Assembly: GCF_902506415.1 (NCBI RefSeq)
Contig: NZ_LR733275.1
Span: 1,375,339 to 1,439,338, forward strand
Source: Massilia sp. 9I
GTDB lineage: Bacteria; Pseudomonadota; Gammaproteobacteria; Burkholderiales; Burkholderiaceae_D
Direction: 5' to 3'
DNA length: 64,000 nt
Each line of letters begins with the position of its first letter. Within the stretch, counting starts at the first letter, position 1. Both the position numbers and the translations under genes were made by a program. Below are positions 56,801 to 64,000 of the stretch, piece by piece. The notes beneath the pieces were generated by a model. That model searched no databases, was not told the origin of the DNA, and saw only the letters and a list, made by a program, of their open reading frames with translations.

Positions 56801-57405
56801 TCGTTGTCGATGTTCGAGGTGAAGCGTCCGGCGACGATCCACAGCACGAAGAAGGCCAGCACGCCGACATACACCAGCATGATCGAACGGGTGGTGGCGG
56901 CCAGCAGCATCAGGAGCGCGCCGATCAGGAGCAGGTTCGGCACCACGATCACCCCTAAGGCCCACAGGAAGGCGGCGCCCGGGAAAGGACCGACGCGCTG
57001 GGCGTCGACCCAGGGCATCAGGGGCCCGAGCATCATGCCGAGGACGACGCCGGCGAAGATGACCAGGCAGGCCAGCAGGCCCGCGGCGAAGCGGCCGACC
57101 AGGTAGTCGCGCTTCTTCATCGGGGTCGCGAACAGCATGTCCGAGATGCCCACTTCGCTATCGCGCAGCACGGTGCCGGCGATGAAGATGGTGACCACGA
57201 ACATCGACACCAGGCTGAAGGAGCCGAGCATCTGGGCGATCACCACCGGTGCGTTGCGGTTGACGTTGCCGATGCTGCCGCCGACCTGGATCGCATCGGT
57301 GGTGCTGGCGCCGAAGGCCAGCGCGCCGAAGATCAGCGCGCACACCCACAGCAGCGGCTGGCGCAGCTGGGTCGCCAGTTCGAATTTGAAGAATTCCCTT
57401 AACAT
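53824..57405 (-). CDS. ABC-2 permease fused to an M1-type metallopeptidase
   Basis: 1193 residues. The first ~640 form two blocks of membrane segments typical of ABC-2 permeases (around 20-270 and 325-590) with a cytoplasmic linker holding FGKAKAAAAS. The C-terminal ~500 residues carry a gluzincin domain: HEVAHQWWGH at about 932-941, with a Glu in MLIESLSQY 19 residues after the second His (M1 enzymes normally have 18). TIPFSESIGFI resembles the substrate-binding GxMEN area. It should move a peptide across the membrane or trim it on the outer face. 9 bp after its ATPase gene. Confidence 0.85.
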   Translation of the reverse strand: MLREFFKFELATQLRQPLLWVCALIFGALAFGASTTDAIQVGGSIGNVNRNAPVVIAQMLGSFSLVSMFVVTIFIAGTVLRDSEVGISDMLFATPMKKRDYLVGRFAAGLLACLVIFAGVVLGMMLGPLMPWVDAQRVGPFPGAAFLWALGVIVVPNLLLIGALLMLLAATTRSIMLVYVGVLAFFVLWIVAGRFTSNIDNEWIAVLSDPFGLRAFSRATRYFSTAESNAGLPEFAGYMLANRLLWSAVALVLFGLTLALFKPQRAGTGKRLFGKAKAAAASAAAPAPLKLPRIEPRFSTATRWIQCWHIFKFDAAAVFKSVPFLVMLLFSVMNLVGSSTQMGEIFGTTVYPMTHLMVELLNGSFTFMLIIIVTFYAGELIFKERQAKIADVSDAMPMPNWAPLVAKSLALTGVVLAFLFTGVLAAMVIQLIKGGAPIEGMVYVKSILIAGLPFILMGLLAVVLQVVTNNKFVGYLLMILFMVSQIVAGILHLDHNLYNIAGLPRTPYSDMNGFGHFIAGWSWFALYWSLFMVAALIVAQAFWVRGLSFAWGTRVREAGRRLRGAPGVALALFVAAFAATGGWIFYNTNTLAKYEPANVAMDKQAAYEKNYRKYKDLPHAKVTDVRADVDIYPEERRLAIRGSYVLENRTGKPVDSLPLQVNPDATVTWTRLPPHQVLVSDKEAGFSILKLKQPMQPGERMPLEFTVDVRRPGFSNGGSPDTINLNGTFFNNRQFFPQLGYQGDAELRDRNERRKRGLGEPERMPKLEDQAARRNSMFGPEADWISYETTVSTSANQTALAPGYLQKSWKANGRNYYQYKMDQKMMPFFAYLSADWQVKKGEWKGIPIEVYHDPKHAYNVERMVTATQKSLDYYTTQFTPYQHKQVRILEFPNYATFAQSFANTIPFSESIGFIADLRDKDAIDYVFYVTAHEVAHQWWGHQVTAANVQGASMLIESLSQYSALMVMEKEYGRHQMRRFLRYELDRYLRSRGGEKIEELPLYRVENQDYIHYRKGSLVFYRLRDEIGEEALNRALKRFLQDKGYQESPFTTSSELLAYIRAEAPKDKQALITDLFEKIVFYDNRVTEAKAVKRADGQWDVSMKLHLAKMEADGHGKETPRAYDEPVEIGIFARAAGAKEKDERVLLLEKRVLTGDNPVVTVTVKEKPFEVGVDPYNKMIDRVSRDNRKEVSVD

Positions 57406-57414
57406 GGCCGCTCC

Positions 57415-58344
57415 TTACACGACAGCGGCAGGTGCGGCGGTCGCCGCGGCCGGCGCGCTGGCGCGTTCCGCCGCACGGCTGGCATTGCGGATCTGGAGGA
57501 AGTACACGTCCTCGAGATCGGGTTCGACGCTAACGAAGCCGTCGTCCGGCTGCTCCTCGGAGAACACGTTGATCTGCGGGCGCCCTGCCACCAGGCGGGT
57601 CGACAGCACGTTTAAGCGGCTCTGGTAGTCCGCCAGGGCGTCCTGGCTGACGGTGCGGCGCCACACGCGGCTCTTGAGCGTATCGATCGCCGCCTGCGGT
57701 TCGCCCTGCAGCAGCACGGTGCCGCGCGCGATCATCGCCATGCGCGGGCACAGGTCGGTCACGTCCTCGACGATATGGGTCGACAGGATGACCACCACCT
57801 GCTCGCCGATCTTGGCCAGCAGGTTGAGGAAGCGGTTGCGTTCATCCGGATCGAGGCCGGCGGTGGGCTCGTCGACGATCACCAGGCGCGGCGCGCCGAG
57901 CAGGGCCTGGGCGATGCCGAAGCGCTGGCGCATGCCGCCCGAGTAGGTGCCGAGGGCGCGCTTGCGCGCTTCCCACAGGTTGGTCTGCTGCAGCAGGGCC
58001 TCGACGGCTTCCTTGCGTTCGCCCTTGCCGGTCAGGCCCTTGAGGACCGCAAAGTGGTTCAGCAGGCGCTCGGCGCTGACCTTCTGGTACACGCCGAAGT
58101 CCTGCGGCAGGTAGCCGAGCTGGCGGCGCAGGCCTTCCTTGTCCTTCAGGACGTCCAGGCCATGGAAGTGGATGCTGCCGCTGTCGGGGTCCTGGAGAGT
58201 GGCGATGGTGCGCATCAGCGAGGATTTGCCGGCGCCGTTCGGCCCGAGCAGCCCGAACATCCCGTTCGGGATCTCCAGGCTGACATCGTTGATGGCTTTC
58301 ACACCATTCGCGTACGTCTTGTTGAGCTGCTTGATCGATAACAT
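57415..58344 (-). CDS. ABC transporter ATP-binding protein
   Basis: 309 residues from the ATG at 58344, 7 nt after GGAG; an upstream in-frame extension to 58548 is rejected. Walker A GPNGAGKSSL, signature YSGGMRQRFGIAQAL and Walker B RLVIVDEPTAGLDP. The last ~90 residues form a CcmA/NatA-like extension ending Ala/Pro-rich. Partner of the fused permease-peptidase encoded directly downstream. The substrate is unknown. Confidence 0.9.
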   Translation of the reverse strand: MLSIKQLNKTYANGVKAINDVSLEIPNGMFGLLGPNGAGKSSLMRTIATLQDPDSGSIHFHGLDVLKDKEGLRRQLGYLPQDFGVYQKVSAERLLNHFAVLKGLTGKGERKEAVEALLQQTNLWEARKRALGTYSGGMRQRFGIAQALLGAPRLVIVDEPTAGLDPDERNRFLNLLAKIGEQVVVILSTHIVEDVTDLCPRMAMIARGTVLLQGEPQAAIDTLKSRVWRRTVSQDALADYQSRLNVLSTRLVAGRPQINVFSEEQPDDGFVSVEPDLEDVYFLQIRNASRAAERASAPAAATAAPAAVV

Positions 58345-58633
58345 CTGTGTTCTCCAGGTCCCGTTGATTATCTTGTGCCATACCCCGCCACCGGCGGATG
58401 AGGTAGTGTTGCCGCAGGATAATGTACAGATAACTAAGCGGAATGCCAGGCTTTTTGCGACCAGCTGCCGGATTCCGGGAATGAACGACGTGTTTTTGCG
58501 ATATGTATGCAGGTGGCATGCGGCATCACCCAGACTGCATGAAAGCAAAGCTCCGTCCGCCTGTTCGCTCTCAAGGGCCGTCTATCGCGACGCCGTACGA
58601 TAGGACGCTTTGACCTCCTGCAGGGAGCGAACG

Positions 58634-60160
58634 ATGAGTCTGGCTGTCTTGAAAAGCCGCGCATTGGCGGGCATGCAAGCGCCCGCAGTGAACGTCGAAG
58701 TCCACCTTGCCAACGGGCTGCCGGGCATGACCATCGTCGGCCTGCCCGATGCCGAAGTGCGCGAGGCCAAGGACCGCGTGCGCGCCGCCTTGCAGAACTC
58801 CGGCTTCACTATCCCGCCGCGCCGCATCACGGTCAACCTGGCGCCGGCCGACCTGCCCAAGGAGTCGGGGCGCTTCGACCTGCCGATCGCGCTCGGCATC
58901 CTGGCGGCTTCGCAGCAGATCCCGGGCGAGGACCTGGAGCGCTACGAGTTCGCCGGCGAGCTGTCGCTGTCGGGCGAGCTGCGGCCGATCCGCGGCGCGC
59001 TGGCGATGACCTTCGCCATGCACCGCCATGGCGATGGAGAGCGCGGCGGCGCGCGCGCCTTCATCCTGCCGCTGGCGAATGCCGACGAGGCTTCCCTGGT
59101 GAGCGACGCCGCCATCTACCCGGCGCGCACGCTGCTCGAGGTGTGCGCCCACTTCGCTCGCGGTGCAGGCAATGCGCGGCTGGCGCGCCACCAGGGCCAG
59201 GCATTGCCGGCAGCGCTCGACTACCCGGACTTCGCCGAAGTGAAGGGCCAGCAAATGGCGAAGCGCGCGCTGGAGGTGGCGGCGGCCGGGACGCACTCGG
59301 TGCTCCTGATCGGGCCGCCCGGTGCGGGCAAGAGCATGCTGGCGGCGCGCTTTCCCGGCCTGCTGCCGCCGATGAGCGAAGACGAGGCGCTGGAATCGGC
59401 CGCGGTGCAGTCGATCGCCGGCAGCTTTTCGCCGCAGCGCTGGCGCCGCCGGCCGTTCCGCAGTCCGCACCATACGAGTTCCGGCGTGGCGCTGGTCGGC
59501 GGCGGCAACCTGCCGCGTCCCGGCGAAGTCTCGCTGGCCCACCATGGGGTGCTGTTCCTCGACGAGCTGCCGGAGTTCGACCGGCGCGTGCTCGAGGTCC
59601 TGCGCGAGCCGCTCGAATCGGGCCGCATCACGATCTCGCGCGCCGCCCACCAGGCCGACTTCCCGGCCAGATTCCAGCTGGTGGCGGCGATGAATCCTTG
59701 TCCCTGCGGCTGGCTCGGGCACGCGTCCGGCAAATGCCGCTGCACGCCGGAAGTCGCGCAGCGCTACCAGGACCGCATCTCCGGTCCGCTGCTCGACCGC
59801 ATCGACATCCAGCTCACGGTGGCCGCCATGCCGGCCGAGAGCATCGGCGCCCAGGCCGATGGCGAAACCAGCGGCGCGATTGCCGAGCGCGTTTCGCGCG
59901 CCCACGCGCTGCAGCTGGCGCGCCAGGGCAAGCCGAACCAGCGCCTGGAGCCGCGCGAGATCGACCGCTACTGCCGTCCGGATGCGGCCGGCGAGCGCCT
60001 GCTGCGCGCGGCCATGCAGCAGTTGCACTGGTCGGCGCGCGCCTATCACCGTGTGCTCAAGGTGGCGCGCACGGTGGCCGACCTGGCGGACAGCGAGCAG
60101 GTGGCGGCCGAGCACATCGCCCAGGCGATCCAGTACCGGCGCGCGCTGCGCGAGCTCTGA
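58634..60160 (+). CDS. YifB-family Mg-chelatase-like AAA+ ATPase
   Basis: 508 residues from the ATG at 58634, preceded by AGGGAG. The N-terminal domain reads MSLAVLKSRALAGMQAPAVN, with VEVHLANGLPGMTIVGLPDA. The AAA+ core has Walker A IGPPGAGKSMLAARF, RPFRSPHHTSS, Walker B VLFLDELPEF and sensor region VAAMNPCPCGWLG, which has four Cys around a likely zinc knuckle. The C-terminal helical bundle ends QAIQYRRALREL. YifB/ComM relatives help integration of transformed DNA by branch migration; that function is likely but not proven here. Confidence 0.87.
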   Translation: MSLAVLKSRALAGMQAPAVNVEVHLANGLPGMTIVGLPDAEVREAKDRVRAALQNSGFTIPPRRITVNLAPADLPKESGRFDLPIALGILAASQQIPGEDLERYEFAGELSLSGELRPIRGALAMTFAMHRHGDGERGGARAFILPLANADEASLVSDAAIYPARTLLEVCAHFARGAGNARLARHQGQALPAALDYPDFAEVKGQQMAKRALEVAAAGTHSVLLIGPPGAGKSMLAARFPGLLPPMSEDEALESAAVQSIAGSFSPQRWRRRPFRSPHHTSSGVALVGGGNLPRPGEVSLAHHGVLFLDELPEFDRRVLEVLREPLESGRITISRAAHQADFPARFQLVAAMNPCPCGWLGHASGKCRCTPEVAQRYQDRISGPLLDRIDIQLTVAAMPAESIGAQADGETSGAIAERVSRAHALQLARQGKPNQRLEPREIDRYCRPDAAGERLLRAAMQQLHWSARAYHRVLKVARTVADLADSEQVAAEHIAQAIQYRRALREL

Positions 60161-60214
60161 ACATGCGTGGCAGGTAGTGGTTGCGTTGCGTCCGCCTCCT
60201 GCTACCATCGTGGC

Positions 60215-60699
60215 ATGCACATCCAACGACTCTTCTCCGCTTCCCTGGCAGCCCTGGTGCTGGCGGGCTGCTCGCCCACCTACAACTGGCGCGACTACAC
60301 CAGCAGCGACGGCAGCTTCCGCGTGCTGTTCCCGGCCAAGCCCTCGAGCCACACCCGCCCCATCGACCTGGGCGGCATCAAGGTCGACATGACCATGACC
60401 GCGGCCGAGGTGGAAGGCACGACCTTCGCGGTGGGCACCGCCGTCGCGCCCGATGCGGCGATGGCCCAGGCCACCCTGCCCGCGATGCGCGCCGCGCTGC
60501 TGCGCAATATCGGGGCCAGCGCGCCTATTGGGGAGACGCTCGACGTCGACGCGGTCGGCAAGGGCAGTGGCGGCCCGGTGCGCCTGGTGGGGCGCTTCGT
60601 GGCCAAGGGCACGCGCATGTACCAGGTGATCGTGGTGGGCAAGCCGGGCGCCATGCCGCCCGAGCACACCGCCCAGTTCCTGACTTCCTTCGCGCCGCA

Positions 60700-60703
<4 letters not shown>
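60215..60703 (+). CDS. small lipoprotein of unknown function
   Basis: 162 residues from the ATG at 60215 (MHIQRLFSASLAALVLAGCS), lipobox LAGC at Cys19. The mature region starts SPTYNWRDYTSSDGSFRVLF and ends VVGKPGAMPPEHTAQFLTSF. No family recognised. Its stop overlaps the ATG of the next ABC ATPase (ATGA), so the three genes 60215-62984 form an operon and the lipoprotein may assist the exporter. Confidence 0.75.
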
Positions 60704-61433
<730 letters not shown>

Positions 61434-61437
<4 letters not shown>

Positions 61438-62984
61438 GCGCCGTTCCCGGAAGCGTCCCTTGGCTGTTCCGGCACGAGCTGCGGCTGATGTGGTACGGCG
61501 CCGGCACCGGCAAGCCGGGCAAGGCGCAGCGCCGGCCCGGCACGGCGGGACTGGCCACCATCGCGCTCGGCTGGCTGGCCCTGCATGGGGTGGCCTGGTT
61601 CGTGGTGTCGCGCATCGCAGGCATCGACACGTCCGATCCGCGCATCGCGGTGGCGGTCACCGCCTTGCTCTTCGGCCTCATGACCCTGATGCTCTCCAGC
61701 GCGCTCAAGTCGAGCGTGATGGTGCTGTTCGAGCGCGGCGACCTCGATCTGCTGCTTTCCTCCCCCCTGCCCTCGCGCAGCATCTTCACCGTGCGTCTGG
61801 CCACGGTGGCCGTCGGGACGGTGGCGCCCTATCTGCTTTTCCTCGCGCCGTTCGCGCACATGGGCGCCCTGCTCGGCCATCCCGGCTGGCTGGCGGCTTA
61901 CCCGGTGCTGCTGGGCTGCGCGACCGTGATCGCCTGCGCGGCGATACTGCTGACGCTCGGCCTGGTGCGGACCATCGGTGCGCGCCGCACGCGCGTCGTG
62001 GCACAGATCATCGGCGCGCTGGCCGGGGCCATGATCTTCATCCTGTCGCAGGTGTTCTCGCACTTCGCCTCCCGCATGGAAGCGCGGGCCATGCAGGCGT
62101 TCGCGCAGGCCTTCGCCTCGGACGGGCCGCTCGGCATGGGCAGCCCGGTGTGGCTGCCTGGCCGTGCGCTGCTGGGCGAACCGCTGCCGGTGCTGGGCGT
62201 CGTGGCGCTGGCCCTGGCCGCATTTGCCTTCACCGCGGGCCGCACACACCGCTTCTTCGTCCATGGGCTGCAGCAGGCCGCATCGTCGTCGCGGGCTGCG
62301 CGCCGGCCGGCGAAAGGGGTGCGCTACCGCTTCGGGCGCGGCCTGGTGGCGACCGTGCTGTTCAAGGAATGGCGGCTGATCCTGCGCGATCCGCACCTGA
62401 TCTCGCAGGTAGCGCTGCAGCTGATCTACCTGCTGCCCTTGTTCTTCGTAATTTTCAAACGTGGCGAGCTGCGACTGACCATGCTCGGCGTCGGGCTTAC
62501 CCTGCTGTGCAGTTCCCTCACGGCTTCGCTGGCCTGGATCGTGGTGTCGGCGGAAGATGCGCCCGATCTGCTGCGCATGTCGCCGGCGCCGCAGCGCACC
62601 GTCAGGCTGGCCAAGCTCGCCGCCGCTGTGCTGCCTTCGCTGGCAGTGGTGCTGGTGCCGCTGGCCTGGCTGCTGGTGCGCGATCCGCTCGCCGGCCTGG
62701 TGGTGGCCTGTTGTGTCACCGGCGCCGTGTGCACCGCGGCCTTGATCGTGCACTGGTGCGGGCGGCCAGGCTTGCGCAGCGACTTCCAGGCGCGCGGAAA
62801 GAGCGACGTCATGACCACGATCCTGGAACTGATCAACAGCCTGGCCTGGGGCGGCCTGGCGTGGGCGCTGTCGGCGCTGGTCGAAGCGACTTCCGACAAG
62901 CTGATTGTCGCGACTTCGTTCGCCGTCCTCGGCGTGGTGACGGTGCTCGGCTTTTCCTGGATGCTGCGTCGGCCACAGGCATGA
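61434..62984 (+). CDS. ABC transporter permease
   Basis: 516 residues from the ATG at 61434. About ten to twelve membrane segments, such as LATIALGWLALHGVAWFVV, VGTVAPYLLFLAPFAH and a C-terminal set ending VLGVVTVLGFSWML. It is the membrane partner of the preceding ATPase, of the large ABC-2-like group. The substrate cannot be predicted. The gene is followed by about 76 bp before DUF1840. Confidence 0.87.
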
Positions 62985-63060
62985 GTGCGTGCGCGGGATG
63001 AACGTATTGCCAAGTCGTGTTATCGTTTAGTCACTAACAAATCAATCAATGGGCATAGCT

Positions 63061-63402
63061 ATGCTGATTACATTCAAATGCAAATCGTACCCTGAGGTCC
63101 TGATGTACCAAGAGCATGCCAAGCGCATTCTCGACCTTCTGCACAAGGATACGGAACGCGGTGTCATCACCGCGGAAGAAGCACCGCGCGCGGTCGCGCT
63201 GCTCGAGGGCGAGATTGACGAGAGCCGCAAGCATCAGATCTCGGAACAGGTCGAGCGCGACGTCCATGCGCATCACGGAGAAACCGAAGACAACGAGCAC
63301 GAGCCGATCGAGGTCGTCACTTTCTCGACGCGCGCCTATCCCCTGCTCGAAATGCTGCGTTCCGCCCGAGACCAGCATACCGATGTGCTCTGGGGCGTGT
63401 AA
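63061..63402 (+). CDS. DUF1840 family protein
   Basis: 113 residues. MLITFKCKSYPEVLMYQEHAK, then GVITAEEAPRAVALLEGEID and a C-terminal YPLLEMLRSARDQHTDVLWGV. This matches DUF1840, a small betaproteobacterial family without a known role. An ATG at 63049 would add four residues, but the family start is MLITF. It is convergent with the rRNA operon and followed by a terminator. Confidence 0.83.
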   Translation: MLITFKCKSYPEVLMYQEHAKRILDLLHKDTERGVITAEEAPRAVALLEGEIDESRKHQISEQVERDVHAHHGETEDNEHEPIEVVTFSTRAYPLLEMLRSARDQHTDVLWGV

Positions 63403-63422
63403 GCGCTTTATCATTCCTTACC

Positions 63423-63446
63423 AGCGGGGCTAAGGCCCCGCTTTTT
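63423..63446 (+). terminator. intrinsic terminator after DUF1840
   Basis: AGCGGGGC-TAAG-GCCCCGCT, perfect 8-bp stem followed by TTTTT, 21 bp after the stop codon. Confidence 0.92.
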
Positions 63447-63496
63447 ATTTTCGGTCGCTGGACACGAGCTAGATTTGAATGCAAATGCACAAAAGC

Positions 63497-63530
63497 AAAA
63501 AGCCCGCTCAGAATTAACTGAGCGGGCTTT
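63497..63530 (-). terminator. intrinsic terminator of the rRNA operon
   Basis: AAAGCCCGCTCAG-AATTAA-CTGAGCGGGCTTT, perfect 13-bp arms. On the minus strand the stem is followed by five T. It lies 13 bp past the 5S gene. Confidence 0.93.
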
Positions 63531-63542
63531 CGCATATAACTA

Positions 63543-63656
63543 GCCTGACGATAACCTACTTTCACACTGGTTGCAGCACTATCATCGGCGCAAAGTCGTT
63601 TCACGGTCCTGTTCGGGATGGGAAGGGGTGGGACCGACTTGCTATGGTCATCAGGC
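63543..63656 (-). rRNA. rrf: 5S ribosomal RNA
   Basis: 114 nt on the minus strand, starting GCCTGATGACCATAGCAAG and ending GTAGGTTATCGTCAGGC; the ends pair. It contains the conserved CCCATCCCGAACAGG and GAAACGACTTTGCGCCGATG. Part of an rRNA operon read toward lower coordinates. Confidence 0.95.
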
Positions 63657-63788
63657 TTTGACTTGTCGTGAAACTTGACCACATGGTCAAACTTCACCAA
63701 TCCGGAAGAAGTATCGTTTTTCTTATTCTTGGGGTAGCAGTATCAACAAACTGCAGCTGTATTCTTGACTTGATCTATAGCCTACCAA
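63657..63788 (-). other. 23S-5S spacer
   Basis: 132 bp of internal transcribed spacer containing AT-rich runs and a short palindrome (CCACATGG near 63679-63686). No tRNA gene is recognisable. Confidence 0.7.
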
Positions 63789-64000
63789 GGTTATAGGGAC
63801 AAGCCGTACGGGCAATTAGTACTGGTTAGCTTAATGCATTACTGCACTTCCACACCCAGCCTATCAACGTCCTGGTCTCGAACGACCCTTCAAGGAGCTC
63901 AAGGCTCCGGGAAATCTCATCTCAAGGCAAGTTTCCCGCTTAGATGCTTTCAGCGGTTATCTCTTCCGAACTTAGCTACCCGGCAATGCCACTGGCGTGA
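63789..64000 (-). rRNA. rrl: 23S ribosomal RNA, 3' end only
   Basis: About 212 nt of the 3' end of 23S rRNA on the minus strand, recognised from GGTTAGCTTAATGCATTACTG (plus strand) as the complement of the conserved AAGCTAACC segment, CTTAGATGCTTTCAGCGGTT and GGTCTCGAACGACC. The end near 63789 is approximate. The rest of the gene lies beyond the window. Confidence 0.9.

Noticed and set aside
53749..56958. A 1069-codon open frame opposite the permease-peptidase fusion
   Set aside because: Composition-driven antisense frame; the minus strand carries clear membrane segments and HExxH.
63657..63788. A tRNA in the 23S-5S spacer
   Set aside because: No cloverleaf or anticodon arm fits; such tRNAs usually lie between 16S and 23S.

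Overview
The window looks like the chromosome of a high-G+C betaproteobacterium of the Oxalobacteraceae, close to Massilia/Telluria. This is inferred from recognisable gene content and order (rsmB-DUF4390-ntrY-ntrX; birA-coaX-SPOR; gshB-EIIA-ptsH-ptsI; torF-glnK-amtB; metX-metW), from betaproteobacterial families such as DUF3567 and DUF1840, and from the rRNA sequence at the right edge. No database search was possible. Most of the window is dense housekeeping DNA in short operons with 1-14 bp gaps or overlaps.

Layout. 1-8.1 kb, minus strand: a partial EAL/HDOD signalling gene, a class II amidotransferase, DUF3567, a degenerate G3E-like protein, the NtrX/NtrY-like two-component pair, DUF4390 and rsmB. 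8.3-15.9 kb, plus: argS, SPOR protein, dsbA, SDR, birA, coaX, second SPOR-like protein, then a secreted RidA (minus) and an SRPBCC-ArsR pair with two perfect operators. 15.9-22.9 kb, minus: the rod-shape operon mreB-mreC-mreD-mrdA-rodA-rlpA. 23.2-26.5 kb, plus: gatCAB with a strong terminator. 26.6-27.9 kb: a divergent TetR/GST pair around a 30-bp palindrome. 27.9-28.9 kb: four copies of a REP-like palindrome bracketing a lipoprotein gene. 28.9-31.2 kb: DUF6624, pyrE, xthA. 31.4-35.1 kb: a 1223-residue Ig-repeat protein.

35.1-44.6 kb: pseudouridine synthase, M48 peptidase, metX-metW, an incomplete PTS (EIIA, HPr, EI) behind gshB, a methyltransferase and gshA. 44.6-46.9 kb is a small AT-richer island with a HEPN-like protein and a divergent Mrr-type nuclease-like protein. 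It is the best candidate here for an undescribed (defence-like) system, though nothing demonstrates that function. 46.9-49.4 kb: torF-glnK-amtB behind a near-consensus sigma-54 promoter and an NtrC-type site. 49.6-53.7 kb: ubiK, B12-dependent ribonucleotide reductase, apt, a DUF2306-type membrane protein. 53.8-63.0 kb: a giant ABC-permease/M1-peptidase fusion with its ATPase, the YifB-type AAA+ protein, a lipoprotein and a second ABC exporter. The right end holds DUF1840 and, on the minus strand, the 5S gene and the 3' end of the 23S gene.

Connections: nitrogen sensing appears twice (NtrY/NtrX-like pair; PII-AmtB under sigma-54), glutathione synthesis appears as gshA and gshB around an inserted methyltransferase, and cell-shape genes form one block. 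No tRNA, complete insertion sequence, CRISPR array or replication origin was recognised.
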